From: Chara braunii
Taxonomy: Eukaryota > Streptophyta > Charophyceae > Charales > Characeae
Direction: 5' to 3'
Assembly (NCBI GenBank): GCA_003427395.1
Contig: BFEA01000406.1
Location: forward strand, 981,359-1,004,609
DNA length: 23,251 bases
Within the stretch, counting starts at the first letter, position 1. Each line of letters starts with the position of its first letter. The notes beneath the pieces were generated by a model. It had not been told where the DNA came from and searched no databases. It worked only from the letters and a program-made list of their open reading frames with translations. The translations under genes and the position numbers were made by a program. Shown one piece after another: positions 1 through 8,327 of the stretch.

Positions 1-443
1 ACACAATGTCGGGAAGAGGGAAGATTGCTGACTCTCAGCTAACCCTGATCAGGACATTGAGTGTCGCCAGAATTTGCGGCTACAAATACTGACAACTACA
101 ACTCCCACAAGAACGAGAGACACTGAAGATCCAAAATGTGAATCAACACAGGTGAAAGGAGTTGTGGTTTCCACCTCTCTCATGGATCGAGGGTAGGGTA
201 GGATGAGTTCAGATTTGGTTTCCCTTTTTGTCTCTTCAGGTGAAGGAAAAGGGAGCAATCATCTGAGCCTCATGCCCCTCTAATCCCTTATCCGGGTCAG
301 GATCCTTATAACGAAGGATGCTGCCCGCGCAGTCCCCAGACATACATCATCACACGCAGCCTCAACTGAAACAGTTGCAGCTTCACCTACCTGAGCAGAT
401 GAAGGTGCAGCACTGGGGGGAACTGCAGTCCCCAGGGTCTGTC
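1..443 (-). pseudogene. Post-gag region, possibly start of pro/pol, broken
   Basis: The -1 frame relative to gag is open for 55 codons (447-283), Ala/Val/Ser-rich, and then stops. The third frame holds a 35-codon coding-like ORF (343-236) containing RYKDPDPDKG and EGHEAQ. A further open frame runs 258-49 with no recognisable motif. No protease D-S/T-G active site is visible. Either pol is shifted by small indels here, or this is spacer before a pol start left of the window. The frames overlap in a way that fits sequential frameshift mutations in one ancestral frame, but this is inference. Confidence 0.3.
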
Positions 444-453
444 TCAGTTTTTT
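413..453 (-). promoter_or_regulatory. Putative -1 ribosomal frameshift signal at end of gag
   Basis: The minus strand reads A AAA AAC (453-447) in the gag frame, directly followed by the TGA stop (446-444). This is the classic X XXY YYZ heptamer used for gag-pro frameshifting in several retroviruses. Eleven bases downstream a hairpin can form: 435-429 pairs with 421-413, seven pairs with a two-base bulge around a seven-base loop. After a -1 slip the new frame stays open for 55 codons to a TAG at 282-280. The heptamer and its phase are directly visible; its function is inferred. Confidence 0.55.
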
Positions 454-2069
454 GACTGACTACCTGGGCCTGGCATGTTAGGGCAGTCCTTCAAGAAGTG
501 TTGGCCTTCACACCTCAGGCAAACCCCTCTCTCCTTTCTTCTTCTCCAGACTCCCTCCTGGATCTTGAGGTCATGCCAGGGGAGTGTGGAGGGGTTGAGA
601 GGTTCAACTGGCATGTGGACGTCTCGAGGCAGGTTAGGGCGCTGGGAAGAGGAAGGCCGACGTCCCTTTTCCTTCCCCTTGGTAGTGGCTGAGGCTGTGT
701 TGGTGGAGAACTTTTTCTGCGACTGCAGAGCTCCCAAAACAGCCTGAGTCACTATTGCTGCAACATCTGTCTCAGCAGCAGATCCGGTCCCCCCTGAAGG
801 CACATCAGGCTGGGAATCGGTATCTGATGCTGAGGCAGACCCCGCATGCGTAAAGGCTGCCTTTCCCCTTCTGCTGCCTCTAGGGAAGGCACCTTTCCTC
901 CTGTCAGAGGATGGGGCCTGAACATGGAGCTTGGCCTCCATTTCCAGGGCTGCACGACCAAAGGACCTCCAGTCCTTGTGCCCAGCGCTATAGAGTGCAA
1001 CAACAAACTTATCAGGCGCTGCCCTACAAAAGCTGGTCAACATATCATCAGGTGCCATGACCAGTCCAGGGGTGGAGGTGAGCTGCTCGAGCTCAGCAAA
1101 CAAGGCCTGTAGGGTGCCGCTGTACCGCTGCTGTCCCAGGCGAGCAATCCTGTCAGCAGCCTTGCGGGCCCGCTCCTTGTCTGCAAACCGGTCCTCCAGG
1201 GCCTGCAGAAGTCTGTCTACCCCCAACCTAAAGGTCCAGTCCTCCATGGACTGTTGCAGACTGCTGGAAGTTGAGGTGGCCCACTTCAGTGCAGGCCCTT
1301 CCAACAGCCCCAAAAAAGTTGCCACCTTGGTCTGTTCTGCACAGACAAAGCCCCTCAAGTAGGCTCTGGTCCCAACAGCCCAGTCCCCAACATCAGTCTT
1401 GGGGTCATGGCCCCTAAACTTGTTGGGAGCAGGGATCTTGGGACCTCTGTCTGCTGCAGTCACAGCAGCATAGGTGGCCTTTGCTGAGGCCTTTTGGGAA
1501 GGGGTAGATGGCCGGGAAGAATGTGCAGATCCAGCATGGGATGGATGAGGGGAAAGAGGTCGTGAGGGAGGAGGAGAGGATTTCGGCTGCAGCAGAGGGA
1601 GCTGGGAAGTAATCAGCTTGGCGGCTGCCAGCTGAGCAGACAAGCCCTGGATAGAGTCCAGAATCTTGGACTGCTGAGCGGACAGCTCGTCAACCCGACG
1701 CTCCAGCCGCACAAAACGATCATCCCAGTTTGTGAACTGGGAGCTTGTGATCGTGTGCTCCAGCATGATCATCTCAGCCATATGCTTGGTGATCTGGGCA
1801 CAACGATCATTAGTGAGCGACCTCTCTAGCTGCTGCAACAGATACTCCCTTCTGGAGTGATCTGTTGCAGCCTTTAGCTCAGCAGCCTCCTGCCGTGCCA
1901 GTTCAGCCACTCTGGCCTGTTGCAGCTTTAGCTGTTCCTCCGCCTCCTTCTTCAGCCTCTGAGTAGCAGTCAGTGGTGGAGAGGGGGTAGTGGAGGTAGA
2001 AGGCTGTTCACCTTCTGCCTTCACCACCACCTCTGCATGTGGCTGCTGCTCAACTCCCTGATCCGACAT
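444..2069 (-). CDS. gag: Gag polyprotein of LTR retrotransposon
   Basis: This is an intact 541-residue frame. Known role of the family: it assembles the virus-like particle in the cytoplasm and packages element RNA. The N-terminal ~30 residues are acidic and Pro/Ser/Thr-rich. Residues ~35-150 are Glu/Gln/Arg/Leu-rich with heptad character (coiled coil), and a Ser/Pro-rich linker follows. A core at about 205-390 begins near APNKFRGHDPKTDVGDW and resembles retrotransposon gag domains. A basic Arg/Lys/Ser-rich stretch follows. Near the C-terminus lies one zinc knuckle, CLRCEGQHFLKDC (residues 517-529), spaced C-X2-C-X3-H-X4-C, one residue shorter than the usual CX2CX4HX4C. The start ATG has AAA before it and is the first in the frame after the leader. 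The last sense codons are TCA AAA AAC, a -1 slippery heptamer. It is the only large undamaged coding frame in the window, which suggests a young element. Confidence 0.9.
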   Translation of the reverse strand: MSDQGVEQQPHAEVVVKAEGEQPSTSTTPSPPLTATQRLKKEAEEQLKLQQARVAELARQEAAELKAATDHSRREYLLQQLERSLTNDRCAQITKHMAEMIMLEHTITSSQFTNWDDRFVRLERRVDELSAQQSKILDSIQGLSAQLAAAKLITSQLPLLQPKSSPPPSRPLSPHPSHAGSAHSSRPSTPSQKASAKATYAAVTAADRGPKIPAPNKFRGHDPKTDVGDWAVGTRAYLRGFVCAEQTKVATFLGLLEGPALKWATSTSSSLQQSMEDWTFRLGVDRLLQALEDRFADKERARKAADRIARLGQQRYSGTLQALFAELEQLTSTPGLVMAPDDMLTSFCRAAPDKFVVALYSAGHKDWRSFGRAALEMEAKLHVQAPSSDRRKGAFPRGSRRGKAAFTHAGSASASDTDSQPDVPSGGTGSAAETDVAAIVTQAVLGALQSQKKFSTNTASATTKGKEKGRRPSSSQRPNLPRDVHMPVEPLNPSTLPWHDLKIQEGVWRRRKERGVCLRCEGQHFLKDCPNMPGPGSQSKN

Positions 2070-3598
2070 TTTCCCAGTTCAAATAAAATCCAAAAATAAA
2101 ATAACAGCAGACAGAGTTGCAGCGATACTCAGAATCCTGCAGACACACCGGAATCGCTGCAGCAACTCAACACTGGAATAGGTGGGTGTACAGGCAATCA
2201 GCGGTCTGGGTTAGAAGGGTGTCTCTGGGGTCCGGTGTCAGACAGACTGTAAGTCCAGCAAAACCAACCACACGATTTCCTTTTACTGACCCTGGACCAC
2301 ACTGGAAGTAACACAGTCACTCCACTAGTCTTCTAGAGACCCACTAGAAGTTCCAGTGTCCACTAGAAAACAAGAGTAGTCAGTGGGAATGATAGAAATG
2401 GTTAGTACAGACACAGAGGGATCAAATACAACAAGCGATGCAGACAGATACCCTGTAACCTCACTCAGACTCAATTTTAGACCCTGATGACTTTCGCGGC
2501 CATACCCTAGGGTATGACGAATCACAGTTTTCATTGTATCCAGTGAAATACTAGAAATCCAACTCTGCGATTTGACAGTACTGACTGCTTTCAATTTGCG
2601 ATTTACTGGGGACTGACAGAACTGAATTCTGACGGACAGAATTGAAGTTATGACTGACCCTAGGTAACACAAATAGACTCAGCGCAAAACAACAATTTCC
2701 AGTATCACTACTTTTCCAGTTCAGAATTCACTGTTTGATCATCCCAGTACAATCACAATATAGTATAGCTGTCACAGAACAAGTTTAGACTGGAAAAAGT
2801 CAACAGATGATGAGATATGAGTAGAGGGAGGTAGGGGAAGAGATGGCTATGGCTGTCATGCAGTCTGCGATTTTCATATCCAGTCACTGACAGACAGATA
2901 GACCATTATCTTTCACTAGTCTATTACTATCTGGATTGCAATACAGGTAGGTGCATGGAACGGACTCACTTGCAGAGAATCTTGCAGGAGATGATGAAGA
3001 TCTGGCTATGGCAAATGATACCCTTATCTCGCCAATTTCCTCCAGAGCTTCTTCCTGATAATCCCACGCACAGAACCGCTTCAAATTTGTTGATCCTCCT
3101 CAGGATCCTGTAGCGCTGCACCCCTTTACTCTAGATACCCCGTATCTGGTCCTGTGGCACCCAACTCGCCAACACCAAATTAGCTCGCCACAGTGTCAGG
3201 TAGCCGCTGATTCTAAAAATAGCCCCAGATGGGGTTATTCCTCCTGGAGATTGATGTACTGCATCAATCTCTATCAGCGCCACCCAGGGATGATGCCGCT
3301 CAGGGTTCCCTGATGTCCTCAGGGGTAACTCGGCACTCTGGGGTAATTCGCTGTATCACCCTCAGGGTTGGCTATGGCGAATTAGCCCTGTACCCACCAC
3401 TTCCTGACAAGCGCCCTGACAGGCTCAGTGCGCTTGCTCAGTGCCACCACTGAACACTTGAATCCACCGTTGAAAGTCTTCTTCCCTGCTGGCTCATGAT
3501 TGGGGAAGATGAATCGCCATGAAACTCTCGCCAGTATATCGCCAGGATGAAGAAGATGCCTTAGTGCGCTCAACCCTCAGTGCTCCAATTCCAATCTC
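2070..3598 (-). other. Long untranslated leader of the retrotransposon
   Basis: The 1.5-kb stretch between PBS and gag has no convincing gene. One 115-codon frame (2672-2325) has no family resemblance. Three hairpins stand out. 2114-2126 pairs with 2153-2168: 13 pairs with a 3-base bulge, about 45 bases before the gag ATG. 3218-3226 pairs with 3231-3239 around a 4-base loop. 3247-3256 pairs perfectly with 3262-3271 around a 5-base loop. Such leaders often carry dimerisation or packaging signals in LTR elements; that role is inferred here. Confidence 0.5.
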
Positions 3599-3610
3599 GC
3601 TCTGATACCA
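3599..3610 (-). other. Primer binding site, initiator-Met tRNA type
   Basis: The minus strand reads TGGTATCAGAGC, the 12-base sequence widely used by plant LTR retrotransposons and complementary to the 3' end of initiator methionine tRNA. It lies immediately downstream, in element orientation, of the inferred LTR end, where minus-strand DNA synthesis would start. Confidence 0.85.
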
Positions 3611-3617
3611 ACTATTA

Positions 3618-4560
3618 TGAACTTGGTTGTCTGACGAATTTTATCGCCACTCACACACAGACAATCTCACACATGCCCATACATGCATAAGAGAAGGGGG
3701 GAGAGGAGACAGAGTCCAAAATGCACACAGGTGAAAATAAGCAGCGGAAGACAATCATGCACAGATGGGGAGAGAACACACAGTGTTTCTCACTCTCGGA
3801 CACAACTCCCAACAACCAATCACAAGATAGAACCTGCGAAGATCACAATTGAAATCCACGCTGATGATGAGCCACGCAAACAATTATCGTAACAGAGTTT
3901 GTTCCAGTATCTCGCCACACTCAGAACTCACACCCCACTCTCTATCCTACACCCAGTTAGTAGCGCTGCGTCAAAACAGCCTCCCAGAGGCCAGCGCCAA
4001 CCACCCTGATGAAGAACAGGTCCTGTGATGAAGTCTTCAGTGCCGATGGAAAACCCTGACGAAGGAACAGGCAGCTATGGCTGCCACCACCCACGAATAC
4101 ACAGTGTAGAGCCTCGATATAGCCCGGCCAGACGCTGATACCCCAGGGTAGATGCGCTGAGGATGCCCCAGCTATGGCAGACTCGGACTGGGCCGGCTAT
4201 GGCTGCTATCAACGGCGAGGTTTCAGGATGCCGCCTGCAGACAGTCACCGCCACCAACTTGCTTGGCTTCTCCAACGCTCCTTCGCGAGAAATGAACTGC
4301 CAAAAGTCCTAAGCCTACTCGGCCTGTCCTATTTCTAGATTCTACCCTAGACCTACTGGACCGAAACTGCTCTACCGGTACCGTTTCGACTTAGGGTCTC
4401 TAGGCAGCAGAAATCAGCACGTCATCGCACCTCAATGCGTTAAGAAAAAAACACAGCAACAGCACAGACAACAAAACATAGAAAACACAAAATCACGAAT
4501 CTAACCTACGACGCGACCAGACCGAGGCAAGCCCCAGACTTCGCCCTCAGCCTAATGTAC
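3618..4560 (-). repeat. 5' LTR of the retrotransposon (right boundary uncertain)
   Basis: The inner edge is placed at the TG at 3618-3619 (CA on the minus strand), seven bases from the PBS; an edge directly at 3611 is also possible. The outer edge cannot be read because the partner LTR and target duplication are outside the window; 4560 is a guess at a composition change. The stretch shares with the adjacent leader the octamer GCTATGGC and the hexamer TCGCCA. No coding frame of note is present. Confidence 0.35.
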
Positions 4561-4690
4561 AGTCCACTTAGAATCTGCAGGTTTCATTACACATGTATCT
4601 TCCCGATTTCTGGCTTAGTGGGTATAGCTGGTATTCCTATCTTTAAGTGGGGTACATATGTAATTTTCCTGCAAGAAAAATAGAAAACCA

Positions 4691-4765
4691 ACTGACCTAG
4701 CTGAGTTGGTATACTGGTGAACTTTTGAAATACGGACCTGAGTTAGAACTCCACTGGATACAAGC
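4691..4765 (+). pseudogene. tRNA-like sequence (decayed tRNA or SINE head)
   Basis: 4698-4709 reads TAGCTGAGTTGG, a full match to the RNA polymerase III A-box consensus. A weaker B-box-like sequence (AGTTAGAACTC, about 7 of 11) starts at 4741, 43 bases after the A box, close to true tRNA spacing. The acceptor and anticodon arms do not pair well, so this is not a working tRNA. It may be the head of a tRNA-derived SINE or a relic. The rest of 4560-4948 shows nothing recognisable. Confidence 0.35.
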
Positions 4766-4948
4766 TAGTAAAATACTGGGGGCGGGAAATACTGCAAACT
4801 TATGAATCCCCTACTTGCCTCTCCCGAGTACAATGTACGGTCAATATAGCTGTATGTGGGGTATCTTTCAGTCTAAATACAACTATAATGACGGTACCTT
4901 GTAATTTGGGGGGGAAGAAGGTAGGGCTGGTCAGTTGAAATGATGATA

Positions 4949-5142
4949 GGGGTAACTTCAGTCGAGTCACAAAAACGAGTTATAATTGCACTATGGGGCA
5001 CTATGCAGTTTGCAATTGCACTTCGGGCACCCTACCTGGCCAGAAAGCTGGGTTGTATACATTGCCCGAATTGGAGTTCGAAACTGTATCTTGGCCCATA
5101 GTGCAATTATAACTCATTTTTGTGACTCTCGGCTAGTTTCCC
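4949..5142 (+). mobile_element. Foldback MITE, copy 1 (194 bp)
   Basis: The whole element is an imperfect palindrome. The left arm starts GGGGTAACTT and contains GAGTTATAATTGCACTATGG. The right arm is its inverted copy and ends GCTAGTTTCCC. The arms are about 80 bases each, with a short unpaired centre around CCTACCTGGCCAGAAAG. No coding capacity. A complete copy of identical length sits at 8328-8521 and a truncated one directly abuts at 5145. Non-autonomous and presumably mobilised by a Mutator-like or related transposase, judging from the similar termini of the element at 18426-19400. Confidence 0.8.
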
Positions 5143-5144
5143 GG

Positions 5145-5260
5145 GGGGTAACAATAACGAGTTATAATTGCACTATGGGGCAAGATACAGTTTGCAATTG
5201 CACTTTGGGCACGCTACCTGGCCAGAAAGGTGGGTTGTATACATTGCCCAAACTGCAATT
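5145..5260 (+). mobile_element. Foldback MITE, copy 2, truncated
   Basis: Starts GGGGTAAC immediately after the last base of copy 1. It lacks about 15 bases just inside the left end (between GGGGTAAC and ACGAGTTATAA), keeps the left arm and centre, and loses homology at about 5260, so most of the right arm is missing. The head-to-tail abutment with copy 1 suggests insertion at the end of an existing copy, or a tandem rearrangement. Confidence 0.75.
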
Positions 5261-5429
5261 CGTGATATTTGAAAAAGGTCGTAGCCCTAGTGGAGGTGAG
5301 GAGAGCACATGTCACCAGTACTCACTTCACAGATTCTCCATGGTGGGGGGCAGTGCCTGCCATGAAATAGGATCCACACACACATTACGAACATACACAT
5401 ACTGCGGGCACATACCTACGATACAGAGT

Positions 5430-5451
5430 ACACACACACACACACACACAA
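5430..5451 (+). repeat. (AC)n microsatellite
   Basis: About eleven AC dinucleotides in an uninterrupted run, preceded by scattered short CACA tracts from 5373. Confidence 0.95.
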
Positions 5452-5484
5452 CCATCGGGCTGGGAGGAGGTCATGATTAACGGA

Positions 5485-5695
5485 TAATGATGATAGGTGT
5501 CTCGATGATAACAATAAGTAACCCGCCTTAAAATCAGCTAGGACTGTGGTGGGCAAGCAGAGGGCGTGAGTCGCTGGTTGGTCTGGATTATCTAATGATG
5601 ATGATAGGCGTCTCGATGATAGGTACCCCGCCTTAAAATCAGCTAGATTGTGTGTGGCAGACTAGGGCTGTGGTGGGCGAGTAGAGGGTGTGTGA
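5485..5695 (+). repeat. Imperfect tandem duplication, ~100-bp unit
   Basis: Two copies start TAATGATGATAGG/TAATGATGATGATAGG at 5485 and 5593. Both contain GTCTCGATGATA, then CCGCCTTAAAATCAGCTAG, then CTGTGGTGGGC and AGAGGG. The second copy has about 20 extra bases. Function unknown. The ATGATGATAGG start also flanks MITE copy 1 at 4940-4950. Confidence 0.8.
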
Positions 5696-6373
5696 TTACA
5701 AACCTCACACCCCGTGGGCGTTTCGTACCAAGGGACGCCGATCTGAGTAATTGGGGTTGTGGCCGAGGATTCTGGGCAGGGGTTGAATCACCTCGACGAA
5801 GCAGGGGATTCTTGCGTTGTTGCCGAGGTTATTCCAGAATTAGGGCTGACAGAGGTGGCTCGAAGGGAAAACAAGCAAATTTGAAGGGCAAGTAGGGCTA
5901 ACGTGCGGGGTATAAACAAAATTCCACTCCACCACGGGCTAGGGGGCGAGGCCCGACACCGCCGTCGGCCGCGGGAAGAACTGACAATAAGAAAAAGAAA
6001 AGGGAAGACGTGAAATATACCGCTTCTCTTGTGCCTGGTTCACGCCAACTCTACTGTAAGGACCCAAGAGATAGGGAGTGTCTAGGCTTCCAAGTCGGAT
6101 TCATCAAGTCTGTGAGGTTGGCATAGGAGCCTCGTCGTCCGGTCGGGGCGAGGCTGGGGGAACCGTTGTTTGGAAGCTCGCCGGTAGGGCTACCGCACTG
6201 CGGGAGAGTTATGGGAACCGAGCTGAACCTTCGTATCCCAGCACCAGTCTTCGTCAGGAACACGAGTCTCCCTGCGGACACCAGCGACAATTAAATTGGG
6301 GCCTCCACGTGGCATGGGCAGCCGACCAGGGCAGCACCGTCAAATCGGTGTAAGGCAAGATCTTTGAGAATCT
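5696..6373. other. No recognisable gene
   Basis: Moderately GC-rich sequence with short open frames on both strands (for example 6078-6353 plus and 6290-6051 minus) that lack family motifs. The right end (about 6300-6373) may be the degraded upstream part of the LINE, since a frame there reads FENLYG just before the reverse transcriptase relic. Confidence 0.4.
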
Positions 6374-7690
6374 ATATGGCGCCCCGTGTCACAAGACCTC
6401 ATAAGCTACTATTGTGTTGTTTGGGAGTCAGGGCAAATGGGGGAAGTGGTGGGGCAAGGGAATTTATCTGTCATGTATAAGAAAGGCAGTAAAACCAATA
6501 TTCGAAACTAACGGCCTATTACCCTACTGGCAATGGTGTACAAAATGGTGACGAAAGCCTTGGCAAACCGGATGATCCGCGTGATGGAGGATATCATTCA
6601 CCCAGCACAAACTAGTTTTATTAAAGGTAGGAGATACAAGATAATATCCTTTAAAAAAAAGAGGTAATAAAATTGTCACGCTAATCCAAGCACAACACAC
6701 CCGTGATCTTCATCGACTTTGAAAAAACTTACGACCACTTTGATTAGTCTTTCCTAGAGACATGCCTGGAGAAACTCAACTTTGGCCCTTGCTTCAGGAG
6801 GTGGGTGGAGATCCTGCATAGTAGTGCCACAACAAGGGTGCAAGTAAATGAGAGGTTTCCCCCCCCCCGTATGTTTGGAGCGCTTCGTGCGCTAAGGTGA
6901 CCATATCGCCCCGTTTCTGTTTGTCATAATTATGGAGGCGCTGACAACAAATCTGAGATCGCATAGGAAAATCCAACGAATACGGGTAACCTCTATTTCA
7001 GAGGAGGAAGTCTCAATTTGTTCTTTATTTGCAGATGCCCTCGCTCTCATCGTAGATGCCTCACCTGAAAACATGAAAGAAATCCAATTGCTGATGATTT
7101 TTTCATGCATCCTGCCGGATGTGAGAGTGAACAAGGGAAATAAGACTGAGGGATTGTGGATCCACTACTAAGGGTGCAGACCACCAAAGGGCCCGCGTAT
7201 AAGATGGGTACCAACCAACTCACCTATCACTGCTATCAGTGTCTTGGGGGTACAAATGTTCGATGAGGGTCGTCCGCCAACCTATGATGAATGGTTGACG
7301 CAACCGGTATTGAAAAAATTGACACAGTGGAAGGGTCAACATGCATCACTAATGGGAAGGACCCTGATTATTAACAATGTGATATTCGCGTCCCTTTGGT
7401 ATAACACAACAATGTGGTCACTCATCAAGACAACACTACGCCTCCTCCAAAGACAGGTAGAGGTCTTTCTCTGGAGAGGAAACCACAAATTCAAAAGCGT
7501 GGTCAGTAGAGTCGTTTGGCAAGCAATCGTCAAACCGAAATGCAAATGAGGCTTATAACAGGGATTTTGGATCCCGCGACACAAATTATGACCCTAACCC
7601 TGCAATGGGTAAAGAGCCTCCTTTTTGACATACATATTTCCTGACGACAATTGACCTTGCAACAAATCAGAAGGCTCGAAGCGAAGGTTA
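6374..7690 (+). pseudogene. LINE (non-LTR retrotransposon) reverse transcriptase, 5' part, decayed
   Basis: The protein can be followed in pieces. Frame 6374 gives GQGNLSVMYKKGSKTNIRN, a stop where Trp is normal, then RPITLL and, further on, QTSFIKGR (the classic NWRPI...FIKGR region). Frame 6703 gives FIDFEKTYD (palm motif A) and then a stop replacing Trp. The frame ending 7171 gives a stop replacing Gln before GDHIAPFLFVIIMEALT (motif B), then LFADALAL (motif C). Motif C is FADA, so the second catalytic Asp is lost. Frame 7222-7549 carries LGVQ and the WKGQHASLMGRTLIINNV region. After a frameshift, ILDPATQ continues to about 7640. At least three in-frame stops and several frameshifts: long dead. 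The element resumes at 8650. Confidence 0.85.
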
Positions 7691-7698
7691 ACAAATGT

Positions 7699-8327
7699 CT
7701 ATATTTTCAGGTCATTTTTAGCTGCTTCAGATAGGTGTTGGGTACTTGGATTGGGGAATTAGAAACCGCTTTCAAAAGATTCGGCCACTTCAGGTCATTT
7801 CAGAGTTTTAGGCCCCTACCTCAAGCTCCTGAAATGACCTGAAGTGGTTGAAACTTCTAAAGCGGTTTCAGGTCCACCTATATAAGCATTTGGATGAGAG
7901 GACCTGAAACCGCTTTCGAAAGTTTCAACCAGCTTAGGTCATTTCAGAGATTTCAGGTCCCCATATGAAACTTTTGAAAAAACCTAAAGTGGCTTGAACT
8001 TTTGAAAGCGGTTTCATGTCCCCCCATCGAAATATTTGAATGAGGGGACATGAAACCGCTTTCAGAAGCTTCAGCCATTTCAGATAATTTAAGAGGTTTC
8101 AAGTTTTCCCTCTAGAAACTCCTGAAATGACTTCAAGTGATTGAAAATTTGAAAAGCGGTTTCAAATGACCCAATCGAATCATTTGGATGAGGGGACTTA
8201 AAACCGTTTTCATAAGCTTCAACCACTTCAGGTCATTTGAGAGGTTTCAGGTTTCCCCACCTGAAACTCCTGAAATGACATGAAGTGACACACAACAAGC
8301 TAAAAAAAAAAAGGCAAAAAACAACAA
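7699..8327. repeat. Palindromic ~145-bp tandem repeat array
   Basis: Units begin at 7762, 7906, 8052 and 8200 (periods 144, 146, 148); the fourth is cut at about 8288. Each starts GAAACCGCTTTC (or a variant), runs through CACTTCAGGTCATTT to a centre near GGTTTCAGG, and returns on the opposite strand as AATGACCTGAAGTG and GAAAGCGGTTTC. A second small palindrome (GGTCCCC...GGGGACC type) joins one unit to the next. So each unit is a ~50-bp-arm hairpin plus a linker hairpin. A more degraded start lies at 7699-7761. The array sits inside the LINE. Function unknown; satellite or foldback-derived. Confidence 0.85.

Larger units (their letters stand above)
1..4560 (-). mobile_element. LTR retrotransposon, 5' portion (partial LTR, PBS, leader, gag)
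   Basis: On the minus strand the order is LTR (about 4560 to 3618), primer binding site (3610-3599), a long leader (3598-2070), intact gag (2069-444) and the start of a post-gag region that runs off the left edge. The PBS matches the 3' end of plant initiator-Met tRNA. Gag has a coiled-coil N-terminus, a retrotransposon-gag-like core and a zinc knuckle. Without protease, RT or integrase in the window the superfamily cannot be fixed; the long gag with a separate downstream frame favours Ty3/gypsy-like. The right boundary is an estimate, because the second LTR is outside the window. Confidence 0.7.

Noticed and set aside
475-1362. Plus-strand open frames opposite gag
   Set aside because: Antisense shadows of the intact gag frame; no motifs.
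4986-5480. 164-codon plus frame
   Set aside because: Runs through two MITE copies and a CA microsatellite; chance frame in repeats.
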